Part shown: piece by piece, positions 24,001 through 31,598 of the stretch
Numbering within the stretch: position 1 is the first letter of the stretch
How the letters are laid out: each line of letters starts with the position of its first letter
NCBI GenBank assembly: GCA_964589935.1
Contig: CAZPVD010000003.1
Location: forward strand, 124,001-188,000
Origin: VHCN01 sp964589935
GTDB taxonomy: Bacteria > Verrucomicrobiota > Verrucomicrobiia > Limisphaerales > VHCN01
DNA length: 64,000 nt
Reading direction: 5' to 3'
Notes under the pieces: model-generated
Seen by the model: only the letters and a program-made list of their open reading frames with translations
The model's database searches: none
Told to the model about the DNA's origin: nothing
Position numbers and translations under genes: made by a program

Positions 24001-26114
24001 TCGACACGACGGGCGCGGGCCGCATCGTGCCGATTGCGGCGAGCCAGTTTATCGAGGTGGGCAAGACGGTCACGCTCACGGCCGTGCCCGATGCGGGCAG
24101 CGAGTTCACAGGCTGGAGCGGCGACATCGAGACGAACAAGGCGGCGATCACATTTGTGATGCGTTCAACGCTCGCGTTGCAGGCAAACTTCCGTCCCGGT
24201 GCCGGGCCGCTCGCGGTCGTGCCGACACCAGCACCCGGCCCGCCGCAAGTTTTGACGCCGCCGGTTGTTCCCGTGCCGTCAGTCACAAGCGCACAGGGAA
24301 TGCGACCGTCGCCGCAACAGTTGCCCGTTCTGAGCCGGTTCACGCTGGAGACAAACGGCCAGGGCCGCGTGACGCCGGACTACGGCGGGAAATATCTCGA
24401 CGTGGGCCGCGCCTACACGCTCACAGCCGAGCCGTCGCCGGGCTGGGAATTTCTCGGCTGGACCGGCGGCGCGAACAGCAGCTCCGCGCGGATCCAGTTC
24501 ATCATGGAATCCAACATGGTTCTCCGCGCGAACTTCGCGCCGCTCACGATGGAGGACCGCGTGCGGCCGAACGTAACGATTTTTTCACCGACCGAGGGCG
24601 AGCGCGTGCGCGACAGCGTCGTGACGGTGCGCGGCGTAGCCAGCGACAACGTGGCCGTGGCGCGCGTCGAGTATCAGGCCGGCGCGGCGGATTTCCGCGT
24701 TGCCGATGGCACGACAAACTGGGTCGCGCGCGTGCCCGCCGTGCCGGGCACGAACACCGTCGTCGTGCGCGCGGTGGACACGGCGGGCAACGAGTCCGTG
24801 CTCGCGAGCCGGTCGTTCGTGTATGTGCAATACAGCCTGTTCACACTTCGCCCGCGCGGGCAGGGCCGCGTGGTGCCGGACTTGAACGGCAAGCTGCTCG
24901 AAGTCGGCCACAGCTACACGCTCACCGCGGAGCCGGCGCCGGGCTGGCAGTTCGCGGGCTGGGTGGATGGCATCAATCCCGAAAAACAGACGTTGAGTTT
25001 TGTGATGCAGCCCGAACTGGTAATGGAGGCGCGCTTCGAGCCAAAGGCTGCGCCGCTCGCGGTGATGACGAATGCGCCGCCGGCCGAACCATTCGTGTAT
25101 CGTCCGCCGGGCGACACCTTTGCCGGACGCTACAACGGTTTGTTCTACAATACGAACGCGCTCGCGCCGACTTCGGCGGGTTACTTCATCATCACCGTCA
25201 CCGAGAGCGGCACATTTTACGGGCGGCTGGACTTGGGCGAGCAGTCGTTCCCGCTGTCTGGCAAGCTTGACGCGCAAGGCCGCGCGCAGCAGACGATCCA
25301 GGCGCAGGGCCGCACGGCGATGCTGCTCTCGTTCCAGACTGACGCGAAGGGTGACCAGCTCACGGGCCAGCTCAAGGATGACTCGTTCACGGCGCGGTTG
25401 TTTGGCGACCGGCAGGCGTTCGACGGCAAGGCGCTAGTCTCAAGTGCGGCGGGCAGCTACACGCTTGTGATTCCGGGCCACACGAACGCCGTCGCGCCGG
25501 TGGGCGACGGCTTCGGCACGGTGACGGTGGATGCGACGGGCCGGCTCTCGTTCCGCGGCGAACTTGCGGACGGCACGCCGGTGTCGCAGGAGGCGGTTCT
25601 CTCGAAGGCTGGCGTTTGGCCGCTGCACGCGCCGTTGTATCAAGGCCGGGGCGCGTTGATGGGCTGGGTGACGATCACGAACGGCGCGCCGGTTGACCTC
25701 TACGGCCAGGTGCATTGGTTCAAGCCGCCGGCAAAGGATGACCGTTACTATCCCGCCGGCTTCTCGACGCGGGTGTATATGTTCGGCTCGTCCTACATGG
25801 CGCCAGCCGGCCAGAGGGACGTGACGGCGCGGCTCACCGGTCTCATGCGCGGCGGCAACCTCGACGAACAGGTCATGGAAAACATCTCCATCGGCGTGGA
25901 CAACCGGCCCGCGCCGGTGAAGGGCAACAGCGCGTTCGTGCTCACGCTCGCGTCGAACAACGGCACGCTCTCGGGCAACTTCCTCCATCCGGTCACGCGC
26001 CGCGCCACGCCGTTCAAGGGCGTGCTGCTGCAAAAGCAGAACTGGGCCAGCGGCTATTTCCTCGGCACGAACCAGAGCGGCATGGTGTTCCTCCGCGCGC
26101 AGCCGGAGCAGTAA
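21027..26114 (+). CDS. Giant secreted PQQ-type beta-propeller / InlB-B-repeat protein
   Basis: The ATG at 21027 gives 1695 residues with a signal-like N-terminus (LKTAAAALAVLAAGALGVLA). Residues about 20-350 hold eight or so propeller blades with the motif SSPAIGADGTIYFG, as in PQQ-like outer-membrane or extracellular propellers. Proline-rich linkers follow. Five InlB B-repeat-like modules lie near 549-624, 714-788, 988-1058, 1103-1173 and 1270-1341, each with EVGKxYTLxAEP and GWSG-type strands. A bacterial Ig-like domain (about 1178-1268, RDSVVTVRGVASDNVAVARV) separates the last two. A 330-residue C-terminal domain (GRYNGLFYNTN, TESGTFYGRLDLG) ends the protein. It is probably a surface or extracellular adhesion/scaffold protein. 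Confidence 0.8.
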   Translation: MPRLKLKTAAAALAVLAAGALGVLAQKASVKLWEVSTGHIVQSSPALASDGTIYVGCDNGRLYSVTREGKVRWYFPTGGSVIATPAIGPDGTIYAASTDGCLYALDEEGTEKFRLATGDSLTGSPAIGADGTIYFGTVMSNVFAVLPDGHVAWGLNAGGGVVSSPAIAEDGTIYVGLLSGKLLAIQSEGLKKWEFAAGGKINSSPAIGADGTVYFGAHDGLVYAVTPDGKKRWTYKTDDAVRSSPAVGTDGTIYIGSDDRKLHAIAPDGTRRWTFQTGNWVRSSPAVGADGTIFVGSYDGKFYAVGPDGKSRWFIETASHITSSPVIASDGTIYVGSWDKNLYAFRGGEALASTAWPKFRGPLASQPGLAGMPPATVKPPAPVATTEPVPAVKPDTKQSAAQPSPAVTPTLTPAAPNVTSAKPAISAPETPLPVVPAVTSAPPVVVVKPVPLPPVKSVTISTSALPILPDTKPPAPQVLPSGLVVTAPAPAPGVTSAKPGISAPEKPLASVMTNSVTAPSPTLPATTNVAAKPAEDTTSLLQSYPPGIEKRLLIVDTNGVGRVLPETGGMAWLAVGRTVTLVAEPGIGHRFTGWSGSIVASTPTVTFTMRSNVVLMANFVPFDSTLGPAAMLTPAPTTVAIQPAPVPMPTPVPTPAPVPTPAPVPTPAPVPTPAPAMVVTSPPPAVPVFTPREMVPEPTVTTRTTTPGKGAQELRMALLTLETTGVGTISPKWNGRLLEVGKSYTLMAEPGRGQVFAGWSGDMESASQRITFTPHANTRLVANFVPVTAARTTTQSPKVAAQAAPAPVVTPQPPQPTPTPVALTPTPAPAPVPPPMAVAQPTASATTAPPVPAFTSTATLQPSPIPPIEVPPRPVVTPPPVETVPSPVPTAPAPAAIAQAVPPPGPMPIGPAPVVPAETLTTTAKAAEAAPLKTSKLPHWLQALVYINPPYKQEQAQRPAKMTGVTPAEAVESAPKPRGKSLPNAPMGLLALDTTGAGRIVPIAASQFIEVGKTVTLTAVPDAGSEFTGWSGDIETNKAAITFVMRSTLALQANFRPGAGPLAVVPTPAPGPPQVLTPPVVPVPSVTSAQGMRPSPQQLPVLSRFTLETNGQGRVTPDYGGKYLDVGRAYTLTAEPSPGWEFLGWTGGANSSSARIQFIMESNMVLRANFAPLTMEDRVRPNVTIFSPTEGERVRDSVVTVRGVASDNVAVARVEYQAGAADFRVADGTTNWVARVPAVPGTNTVVVRAVDTAGNESVLASRSFVYVQYSLFTLRPRGQGRVVPDLNGKLLEVGHSYTLTAEPAPGWQFAGWVDGINPEKQTLSFVMQPELVMEARFEPKAAPLAVMTNAPPAEPFVYRPPGDTFAGRYNGLFYNTNALAPTSAGYFIITVTESGTFYGRLDLGEQSFPLSGKLDAQGRAQQTIQAQGRTAMLLSFQTDAKGDQLTGQLKDDSFTARLFGDRQAFDGKALVSSAAGSYTLVIPGHTNAVAPVGDGFGTVTVDATGRLSFRGELADGTPVSQEAVLSKAGVWPLHAPLYQGRGALMGWVTITNGAPVDLYGQVHWFKPPAKDDRYYPAGFSTRVYMFGSSYMAPAGQRDVTARLTGLMRGGNLDEQVMENISIGVDNRPAPVKGNSAFVLTLASNNGTLSGNFLHPVTRRATPFKGVLLQKQNWASGYFLGTNQSGMVFLRAQPEQ
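22962..23051 (+). repeat. 18-bp tandem repeat, five copies, coding
   Basis: Five copies of an 18-bp unit (GTTCCAACGCCGGCACCC, first copy with two changes) lie in frame inside the propeller/InlB gene. They encode a hexapeptide repeat VPTPAP in a linker between the first two InlB modules. Such a minisatellite may vary in copy number between strains. Confidence 0.95.
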
Positions 26115-26146
26115 AAACAAACGGCGCGGATTTTCGCCCGCGCCGT
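26113..26146 (-). terminator. Terminator between convergent genes, better on the minus strand
   Basis: A perfect 9-bp stem (ACGGCGCGG, loop of eight, CCGCGCCGT) is followed on the minus strand by a T-rich stretch (TTGTTTTTAC). It lies between the convergent propeller gene and lipoprotein gene. It should stop transcription of the minus-strand lipoprotein gene and may also act on the other strand. Confidence 0.75.
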
Positions 26147-26168
26147 CGCGTTGGAAATTTTCGCCGGC

Positions 26169-26579
26169 TTACTTCGCGTTCAATCCCGTCTGGAGGTTCA
26201 GCGCGATCTGCTTGTCAATCTCCGCCGTCACGTCCATGTCCACGCCGCCGTAGCGCGTGCGCACCTGAGTCGTGACCTGCGTGAGCGTGGGGTTGACCTC
26301 CTCGACGAGCACCCAGACGAAGCGCTCGTTGCATTTGGCGACGAACGAGTGGTTCACCACGTTCTCCTCCTGCAACACGCCGTTGTCCTTGAGCGCCTGG
26401 CGCGCGGCGTCAATCACGCGCGTGAGCGGCAGCTCGTAGCGGCTGACGAGCTTGTCCTTTCGGAAAGGCACGGCGGCCTTCGTGTGGCCGTCCACGGTGG
26501 CCACGCAGCCGGTCAGGAGCGCGGCCGAGCCGAGCGCTGCGGCGGCCAGGGCGCAAACAACGGGAAGTCTCAATTTCAT
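26169..26579 (-). CDS. DUF3568-like lipoprotein
   Basis: The ATG at 26579 gives 136 residues with a lipoprotein signal (MKLRLPVVCALAAAALGSAA, lipobox LLTGC). The mature sequence VDGHTKAAVPFRKDKLVSRY, followed by LPLTRVIDAARQALKDNGVL and GVDMDVTAEIDKQI, resembles small DUF3568-type envelope lipoproteins that share a helix-strand-strand pattern. The family call is by memory of pattern and is moderate. The frame is open 36 codons further upstream without signal-peptide character, so the later start is preferred. The gene is monocistronic, facing the propeller gene with a terminator in between. Confidence 0.65.
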   Translation of the reverse strand: MKLRLPVVCALAAAALGSAALLTGCVATVDGHTKAAVPFRKDKLVSRYELPLTRVIDAARQALKDNGVLQEENVVNHSFVAKCNERFVWVLVEEVNPTLTQVTTQVRTRYGGVDMDVTAEIDKQIALNLQTGLNAK

Positions 26580-26696
26580 TGTGGCGCTATGCAATCCCAT
26601 GCGCGCCGCAAGCGTCAAGCCTGAACCGCGCGCCTGTGGGCATCCTGCGAACAACTTTTCGTTGAACCGCCCCGCCCTCTCGCCCACGCTGCGCGC

Positions 26697-27050
26697 GTGT
26701 CCAAACCCGTCCTAGGCCGCGGTCTCGATGAATTGATGCAGGGGCAACCGGCCGCCAGCAAGCCGGCGGAATCCGCCGCGCCGCGCGTCAGCCCCGGCTT
26801 CGACCGAATGGTTGCGAATCGCGCGCCGCAAACGAACGGCATCCCCGCGCCGATGTCCGCGGAAAAAACCGGGTCGTTGAAATTCGTCCTCTTCGCCGGC
26901 GACGCCGCGCTCTGCGCGCTTGCCGTGTGGTTTGTTTTCAGCAGGCGCGGCACGCTCGGCGTGTTCGATGTCCTGTTGTGCGCGTCCGCCGTTCTCGTGG
27001 GAACCGCGCTTGGCTGGCGAGCGCTGACGCTTGATCGCGACGCGTCGTGA
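26697..27050 (+). CDS. Small hypothetical membrane protein
   Basis: The GTG at 26697 gives 117 residues: a soluble N-terminus with SKPVLGRGLDELMQGQ, a proline/alanine linker and two transmembrane helices (KFVLFAGDAALCALAVWFVF and VFDVLLCASAVLVGTALGW). The opening VLGRGLxxLM is a phrase that also begins many ParB proteins, but there is no ParB domain here. A weak TTGAAC element 17 bp before CACGCT lies just upstream, in the same spacing as the bamD promoter. No function is recognised. Confidence 0.6.
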   Translation: MSKPVLGRGLDELMQGQPAASKPAESAAPRVSPGFDRMVANRAPQTNGIPAPMSAEKTGSLKFVLFAGDAALCALAVWFVFSRRGTLGVFDVLLCASAVLVGTALGWRALTLDRDAS

Positions 27051-27059
27051 CGCGCCACT

Positions 27060-28244
27060 TCAAATCGGCATGAAGTTCAAGCCGAGGGCGCGCTCGATGA
27101 ACCACGCCGCGCCAAAGAGGAAAATCAGCACCGACAGCACGACGATGGGCTTGCGCTTGTGCTCGTCGCCGCCGAGGCGTTTGACCACCGCGCGCCACGT
27201 CGTCCACATCAGCGCGACAACGGCGAGCTGGCCGATTTCAACGCCGACGTTGAACGACACGAGCGAGCGCATGAGGCCGGTGGCGGGCAGGCCGAGTTCG
27301 CGCAGCACGTTCGCGAAGCCGAATCCATGCACAAGCCCGAACGCAAACGTGAGCGCCCACCGGTGGCTCGTTTTCTTCGCCCAAAGATTTTCCAGCGCGA
27401 CATAAACGATGGTGAGCGCAATGCCGCTCTCGACGAGGCGAGTGGGGAGCTTCACGATTTCGAGCGCGGCGAGGATGAGCGTAATGGTGTGCGCGACGGT
27501 GAACGACGAGACGATGAGCACGAGGTCACGGAAGCGGCCCACGACGATGAGCGCGAGAAGAAACATGAGGTGATCCGGCCCGCCGAAGATGTGCTTCACG
27601 CCGAGCCGTCCGAACTGGAGCATCTGCGGCCACGCGCGCACTTCGAGCGCGGGATAGTAAGTGTAGTCCGGCTCCAGCCGCGTGAAGACGATCTCGTCGC
27701 TTTCTTTGCCGCTTTCCTCGATCCGGCAGAGGTTCACGTGGCGATCGCCGAGTTCGTTCCAGAAATCATACAAGAGATGGATTTCCTCGGGCGGCCCGAT
27801 CAACTCGCGCCGAAAGACGAAGTGCACGAGCGCCTGATGGTAATCTTTCTCTGGCACCGTGAGCGTGTCTTCGGGCCACAACACTTCCGCGCCTTCGCCG
27901 AAGTCCGTGGCGTGTCCGTCGAGCGCGAGTTTCACGTGCCTGCGAAGGTAATCAAAAATAACCGGTGCCTTTGCGAGCAGCTCGGCCTTGCTCACGCTGC
28001 CGTCGCGGTTCGCGTCGAGCGGCGTGATCATCCGCAGCGTGAACAGGTCGAGCGTGAACTTCGTTTCAAGCTCAGAGGCGGAGAGCTTGATGCGCGTGTA
28101 GCTCGTGTCGGGATTGTGTGCGGCCGCGAAGGGAACGCAAAGGAGCAGCCACAAAAAGGCGCAAAGAAAGGAAGAAAAGGCGGAACGGAGCGCGAAGTGC
28201 AAACGCAGTTTTATCCTGTGCCTCTTGTGCTTCTTCGTGGCCAT
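27060..28244 (-). CDS. HupE/UreJ-type membrane protein with EF-hand-bearing extracytoplasmic domain
   Basis: The ATG at 28244 gives 394 residues. Residues 1-45 (ATKKHKRHRIKLRLHFALRS, then FSSFLCAFLWLLLCVPFAAA) serve as the signal peptide and are encoded by a dispersed short repeat. An extracytoplasmic domain follows, carrying an EF-hand-like loop, DANRDGSVSKAE. The C-terminal half has about six to seven membrane helices with HupE_UreJ_2 features: GPDHLMFLLALIVVG, SFTVAHTITLILAALEIV, ALTFAFGLVHGFGFANVL. HupE/UreJ proteins are implicated in nickel or cobalt uptake, but many family members lack a proven substrate. No hydrogenase or urease genes are nearby. Confidence 0.8.
   Translation of the reverse strand: MATKKHKRHRIKLRLHFALRSAFSSFLCAFLWLLLCVPFAAAHNPDTSYTRIKLSASELETKFTLDLFTLRMITPLDANRDGSVSKAELLAKAPVIFDYLRRHVKLALDGHATDFGEGAEVLWPEDTLTVPEKDYHQALVHFVFRRELIGPPEEIHLLYDFWNELGDRHVNLCRIEESGKESDEIVFTRLEPDYTYYPALEVRAWPQMLQFGRLGVKHIFGGPDHLMFLLALIVVGRFRDLVLIVSSFTVAHTITLILAALEIVKLPTRLVESGIALTIVYVALENLWAKKTSHRWALTFAFGLVHGFGFANVLRELGLPATGLMRSLVSFNVGVEIGQLAVVALMWTTWRAVVKRLGGDEHKRKPIVVLSVLIFLFGAAWFIERALGLNFMPI
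28147..28242. repeat. Imperfect inverted pair of a short-period dispersed repeat
   Basis: The left arm near 28147-28171 (AGCCACAAAAAGGCGCAAAG) and the right arm near 28215-28242 (reverse complement GGCCACGAAGAAGCACAAGA) are imperfect inverted copies of a GGCCACAAARRRGCACAAA-type element with a 9-10-bp period. The whole pair lies inside the 5' end of the HupE-like gene. Confidence 0.7.
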
Positions 28245-28261
28245 CCCGCAGATTGGCGGCA

Positions 28262-31200
28262 TCACTTCTTCGGCTGATACGTGATCCACATCGGCGAAAC
28301 CCAGACGAGTTCGCCGAGCAAATCCTTGCCCTCAGCCGCCTGCTCGCCGCGCACGTAGTAGTAGCTCGTCTTGCCCGGCGTCGGGTTCGGGTCGGTCCAC
28401 GTCAATTCGACTTCCGCCTTCTTCGGTGTGGCGAGAACGGTTTCCACGTCGTCCTTCACGAGCACGACGCGATCAAACGGCGCGGTGCCGATGAGCTTGA
28501 CCTTGAGCGTCGGCGCTTCGCTGACGGTGAACTCCTCCCCCATGAAATGCTCGCCGCCCGTGCTGCAGCGGTAATCGGCGATGATGTTATCCGTCGCGCC
28601 ATAGACGTGGCGCGCCTTCATCGCCTTGAGGATGGCCTCGCGTGACGTGTCCTCGGCATACACGAGCGCGTAGCTGATGTGCGTCGAGCGGTGGTCGCTG
28701 CTCGACTCGAAGGAAAAGCGGTAGCCTTTCTGGAACGCGAGGTTGACGAAGCCCTTGGGCCGCCAGCCACCGATGGAATCATTTTCCGACGGGCATCGCG
28801 GCGCGCCGGGCCGCTCGTAGTTTTGCCGGCAGCCCTGATAGATTTCCACCATCGGCTCGACATCCGGATCCCAGTCGCGCCAGTCGGTGCCCATGTTGGT
28901 CGCGCTCGTGTGCGAGGCGCAGACGCCGCCAAAATGCTTGAGATACTTGTAAAGCATCTGCGTGTCCGGCGCGTGCGCGAAAATGTTCTCGTCCGAGATC
29001 GGCAGCCGCGGCAGCGTGCGCACGCCGCGTTCGGCAAACACCACGTTGCGATGGCCCTCGGGATAACGCACGCTGCGCTCGTAAGTGAACATCGGCTCGA
29101 ACTGCCTCGCGATGCGGAAGGCGTCCGTCGTCTTTTGCGTGAGCCACCACGTGTATTCGCGGCCGTTGCCATTGTCGTGGTCGCCGCAGCCGATCCAGTC
29201 CATCGCGGCCACGTCGAGCGCGTAACGCCACATGTCCTCGAGCGGGCCGTCGTTTCCGCCGTCGCCGGAAATCTCCGTGTGCCGGTGGAACTCGCCGCGC
29301 ACGATGCGCAACTCCTTTCCGTGAACTGTTGCGCGATACGCGCGCGAGCGGGCAACTTCGCGATCCTCCTTCAACACATCCGCGGCGGGCGCGGGACTGT
29401 TCGCGGGCGCCGCCGCGGCGGGCTTCAGTTCCGTTGCGCCGGGCTTGCCGCTGAACGCGAGTTTGCTGAAATAAATGTTGTAGTCATACGGATCGCCGTC
29501 CGCGGCGAGCGCGTCGTTGCCACCGGCAGCCTGCTGCGGGCGACGGACAAGCGCGCGCGTTTGTCTTCCATCGGTCGAATGCGCGACGAGCAGGCCGCCA
29601 TCGGGCGCGGCAACGACGGCGGGCACGTTGTAAAGCAACGCGTCGCTGTGCGGGATGAGAATCGGGCCGACCCACGCCTTGCCGTCGTAGTAGCTCGCAA
29701 ACTCCGCCCACACCGAGCCGATGGGAGAACGAAAATCATTCAAGCGCGAACGCGCGAGCAGCCACACGCGACCGTCGCGGTCGGTGACGATGCGTGAAAG
29801 ATTGTTGTAAGCCTGCGCGGCGCGGCTCTCCGCCTCCTGCGCCTGCTTGCGGGACTCGCCTTCGGGTTCGAGCGCGGGCACGCGCTGCGCGCGCACTCCG
29901 CGTCGAGGTGCGTTGCCGGGCAGCGCCTTCGTGTGCGACGTGACAGTTTCAAGCCATTTGCCGTCCTTGAGCACGCGCAGCCCGATCTGCCGGTCTTGAT
30001 ACAGCGGAATCCCCTTGTTCAGCACGAGCGCACCCCAGTCCTTGCCCCACGTCGCGCCGCTTTCCTCCCACGCAATCCACAGCGCGCCGTCATGGTCGTA
30101 AGTGAGACACGGCCGCGCTTCGTAGCGCACTGTGTTCGCGGCAGGTTGGCCCGCGGTGGCCTTGCCGTCGGCGCTGAACTCGCGCACCCACACGTCGTAG
30201 TCGCCTTTGTCATACGTGTCCCACGCGATGGCGACTTTTGGCGAACCTTTGCCTGCGGCTGTCGCGGCAATGGCAGGTGTCCAGCAGTTGCGCTTCTGCG
30301 AACTCACAATTTGCTCTGGCGACCATGAACCGGCTGCGGACTGTTTGCGGGTGAGAATTTGAAAACGCCCTTCGCGCACGCCCATCCACGCGACCCACAC
30401 GTTGCCATTCGCGTCGGTCGTTGCGACGGGACAAATGTCGTTTCCCGGCGCGCTCGTGAGATTTTGGGTCTCGGAAAGTTTCCCGTCGCTGAATGACCGC
30501 GCGCGAATTTCAAAGTTCGGCTCCCTGCCGGGATGAGCCTGATAGTTCACGTTCTCCGCCCACGCGATCCACGCGCGGCCCTTGCCGTCCACGGTCACGG
30601 CGCATTTGTAGATGTCGCCCTTGCCGGCAGTGACGGCGACCGGCTCGCTCCATTTGCCGGCCTTGTGCACGCGCAGCCAGACTTGGTCGCCGCCGGCGGG
30701 CTTGGCGAGATACGAAAAATCCTCCGGTGCTTTCTCCAGCCGGCGCGCCCGCTCGTCGCGGTCGAGACCGGGCGTGAAACTGACGTAGGCGACATACACC
30801 GTGCCGTCGGCGGCGATGGCGGCGGCGGGATAATCATCGTCGGTGCGGACGCTCGTGAGCGGCTCGCCGGACGCGACGCGCTCGACCTCGACCGCGCCAT
30901 CAAGTTGCTCGGTGAATTTGCCGAACGGAACGTCGCGCAGCTTGAAGTTGAATTTGCCCTTCGGCGTGGTGATCTCGACGACGCTGTCCTCGGTCACATC
31001 GGCAAAGTTGAGGATCACTCCGTTGTCAGTGATCGGTCCCTGCGGGTTGGCGGCCTTGCCTTTCGCGGCCTTCGCGGCGGCCTTCGCGGGATTGTTGTTG
31101 CGCGCCTGTTGCGCCTGGCGTCGTGTGGCGGCAGACCAGCCCGTCGTGCCGTCCGCTTTGTCATTCGCGGTGAAGCGCCAGCCCGTGATGCTCGTGACCT

Positions 31201-31339
31201 TGCCGGGCGAGACGGTTACGGAGCCATCCCACTTGGCCGGCTCCTTGTCGGTGAGGCCGAAGCGCACGCGGACGCCGACATCGGTGGCGGCTGAGGTGAA
31301 GGTGAGGAGAAGACACGCGGAGGCAACGATGGTTTTCAT
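28262..31339 (-). CDS. DUF3604 domain protein with N-terminal propeller
   Basis: The ATG at 31339 gives 1025 residues with a signal peptide (MKTIVASACLLLTFTSAATD). The N-terminal and middle parts hold propeller-like repeats (AAAIAADGTVYVAYVSF, PVATTDANGNVWVAWMG, SRIVTDRDGRVWLLARS). An Ala/Lys-rich low-complexity stretch lies near residues 75-95. From about residue 680 a DUF3604 domain begins with IVRGEFHRHTEISGD and MDWIGCGDHDNGNG, whose His/Asp residues resemble a PHP-type metal site. Enzymatic activity is not established for the family; a secreted metal-dependent hydrolase is a reasonable guess. It ends 17 bp before the HupE-like gene, so the two may be co-transcribed. Confidence 0.8.
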   Translation of the reverse strand: MKTIVASACLLLTFTSAATDVGVRVRFGLTDKEPAKWDGSVTVSPGKVTSITGWRFTANDKADGTTGWSAATRRQAQQARNNNPAKAAAKAAKGKAANPQGPITDNGVILNFADVTEDSVVEITTPKGKFNFKLRDVPFGKFTEQLDGAVEVERVASGEPLTSVRTDDDYPAAAIAADGTVYVAYVSFTPGLDRDERARRLEKAPEDFSYLAKPAGGDQVWLRVHKAGKWSEPVAVTAGKGDIYKCAVTVDGKGRAWIAWAENVNYQAHPGREPNFEIRARSFSDGKLSETQNLTSAPGNDICPVATTDANGNVWVAWMGVREGRFQILTRKQSAAGSWSPEQIVSSQKRNCWTPAIAATAAGKGSPKVAIAWDTYDKGDYDVWVREFSADGKATAGQPAANTVRYEARPCLTYDHDGALWIAWEESGATWGKDWGALVLNKGIPLYQDRQIGLRVLKDGKWLETVTSHTKALPGNAPRRGVRAQRVPALEPEGESRKQAQEAESRAAQAYNNLSRIVTDRDGRVWLLARSRLNDFRSPIGSVWAEFASYYDGKAWVGPILIPHSDALLYNVPAVVAAPDGGLLVAHSTDGRQTRALVRRPQQAAGGNDALAADGDPYDYNIYFSKLAFSGKPGATELKPAAAAPANSPAPAADVLKEDREVARSRAYRATVHGKELRIVRGEFHRHTEISGDGGNDGPLEDMWRYALDVAAMDWIGCGDHDNGNGREYTWWLTQKTTDAFRIARQFEPMFTYERSVRYPEGHRNVVFAERGVRTLPRLPISDENIFAHAPDTQMLYKYLKHFGGVCASHTSATNMGTDWRDWDPDVEPMVEIYQGCRQNYERPGAPRCPSENDSIGGWRPKGFVNLAFQKGYRFSFESSSDHRSTHISYALVYAEDTSREAILKAMKARHVYGATDNIIADYRCSTGGEHFMGEEFTVSEAPTLKVKLIGTAPFDRVVLVKDDVETVLATPKKAEVELTWTDPNPTPGKTSYYYVRGEQAAEGKDLLGELVWVSPMWITYQPKK

Positions 31340-31498
31340 AACGGATTCGTGGACGGCGCTACACGCGAGGCGCGCACGCGGTTCATGGTTCGTCTGGAGC
31401 ATACACGTCGCGGCCCGCGGGGCGACAACATTTCTGGCGTGATTGGAGCGCACGACGTGATGAGTTCTGAAGAAAGGACGGACTCAACGGCGGGTAGG

Positions 31499-31526
31499 TT
31501 TCAGTTTGCAGCCGTTTCAGTTTGCA
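31499..31526. repeat. Direct repeat TTTCAGTTTGCA in a divergent promoter region
   Basis: Two exact copies of TTTCAGTTTGCA start at 31499 and 31515, a 16-bp period, in the 259-bp space between the divergent DUF3604 and phosphoesterase genes. Paired sites of this kind can be operators, but no regulator is adjacent. Confidence 0.6.
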
Positions 31527-31598
31527 ACGGGTTGAGGTGTGCCGAATGCGGAACCCGCTTTACCGCTCCGGCCTTTGCTGACATAACACGCGCACTCT

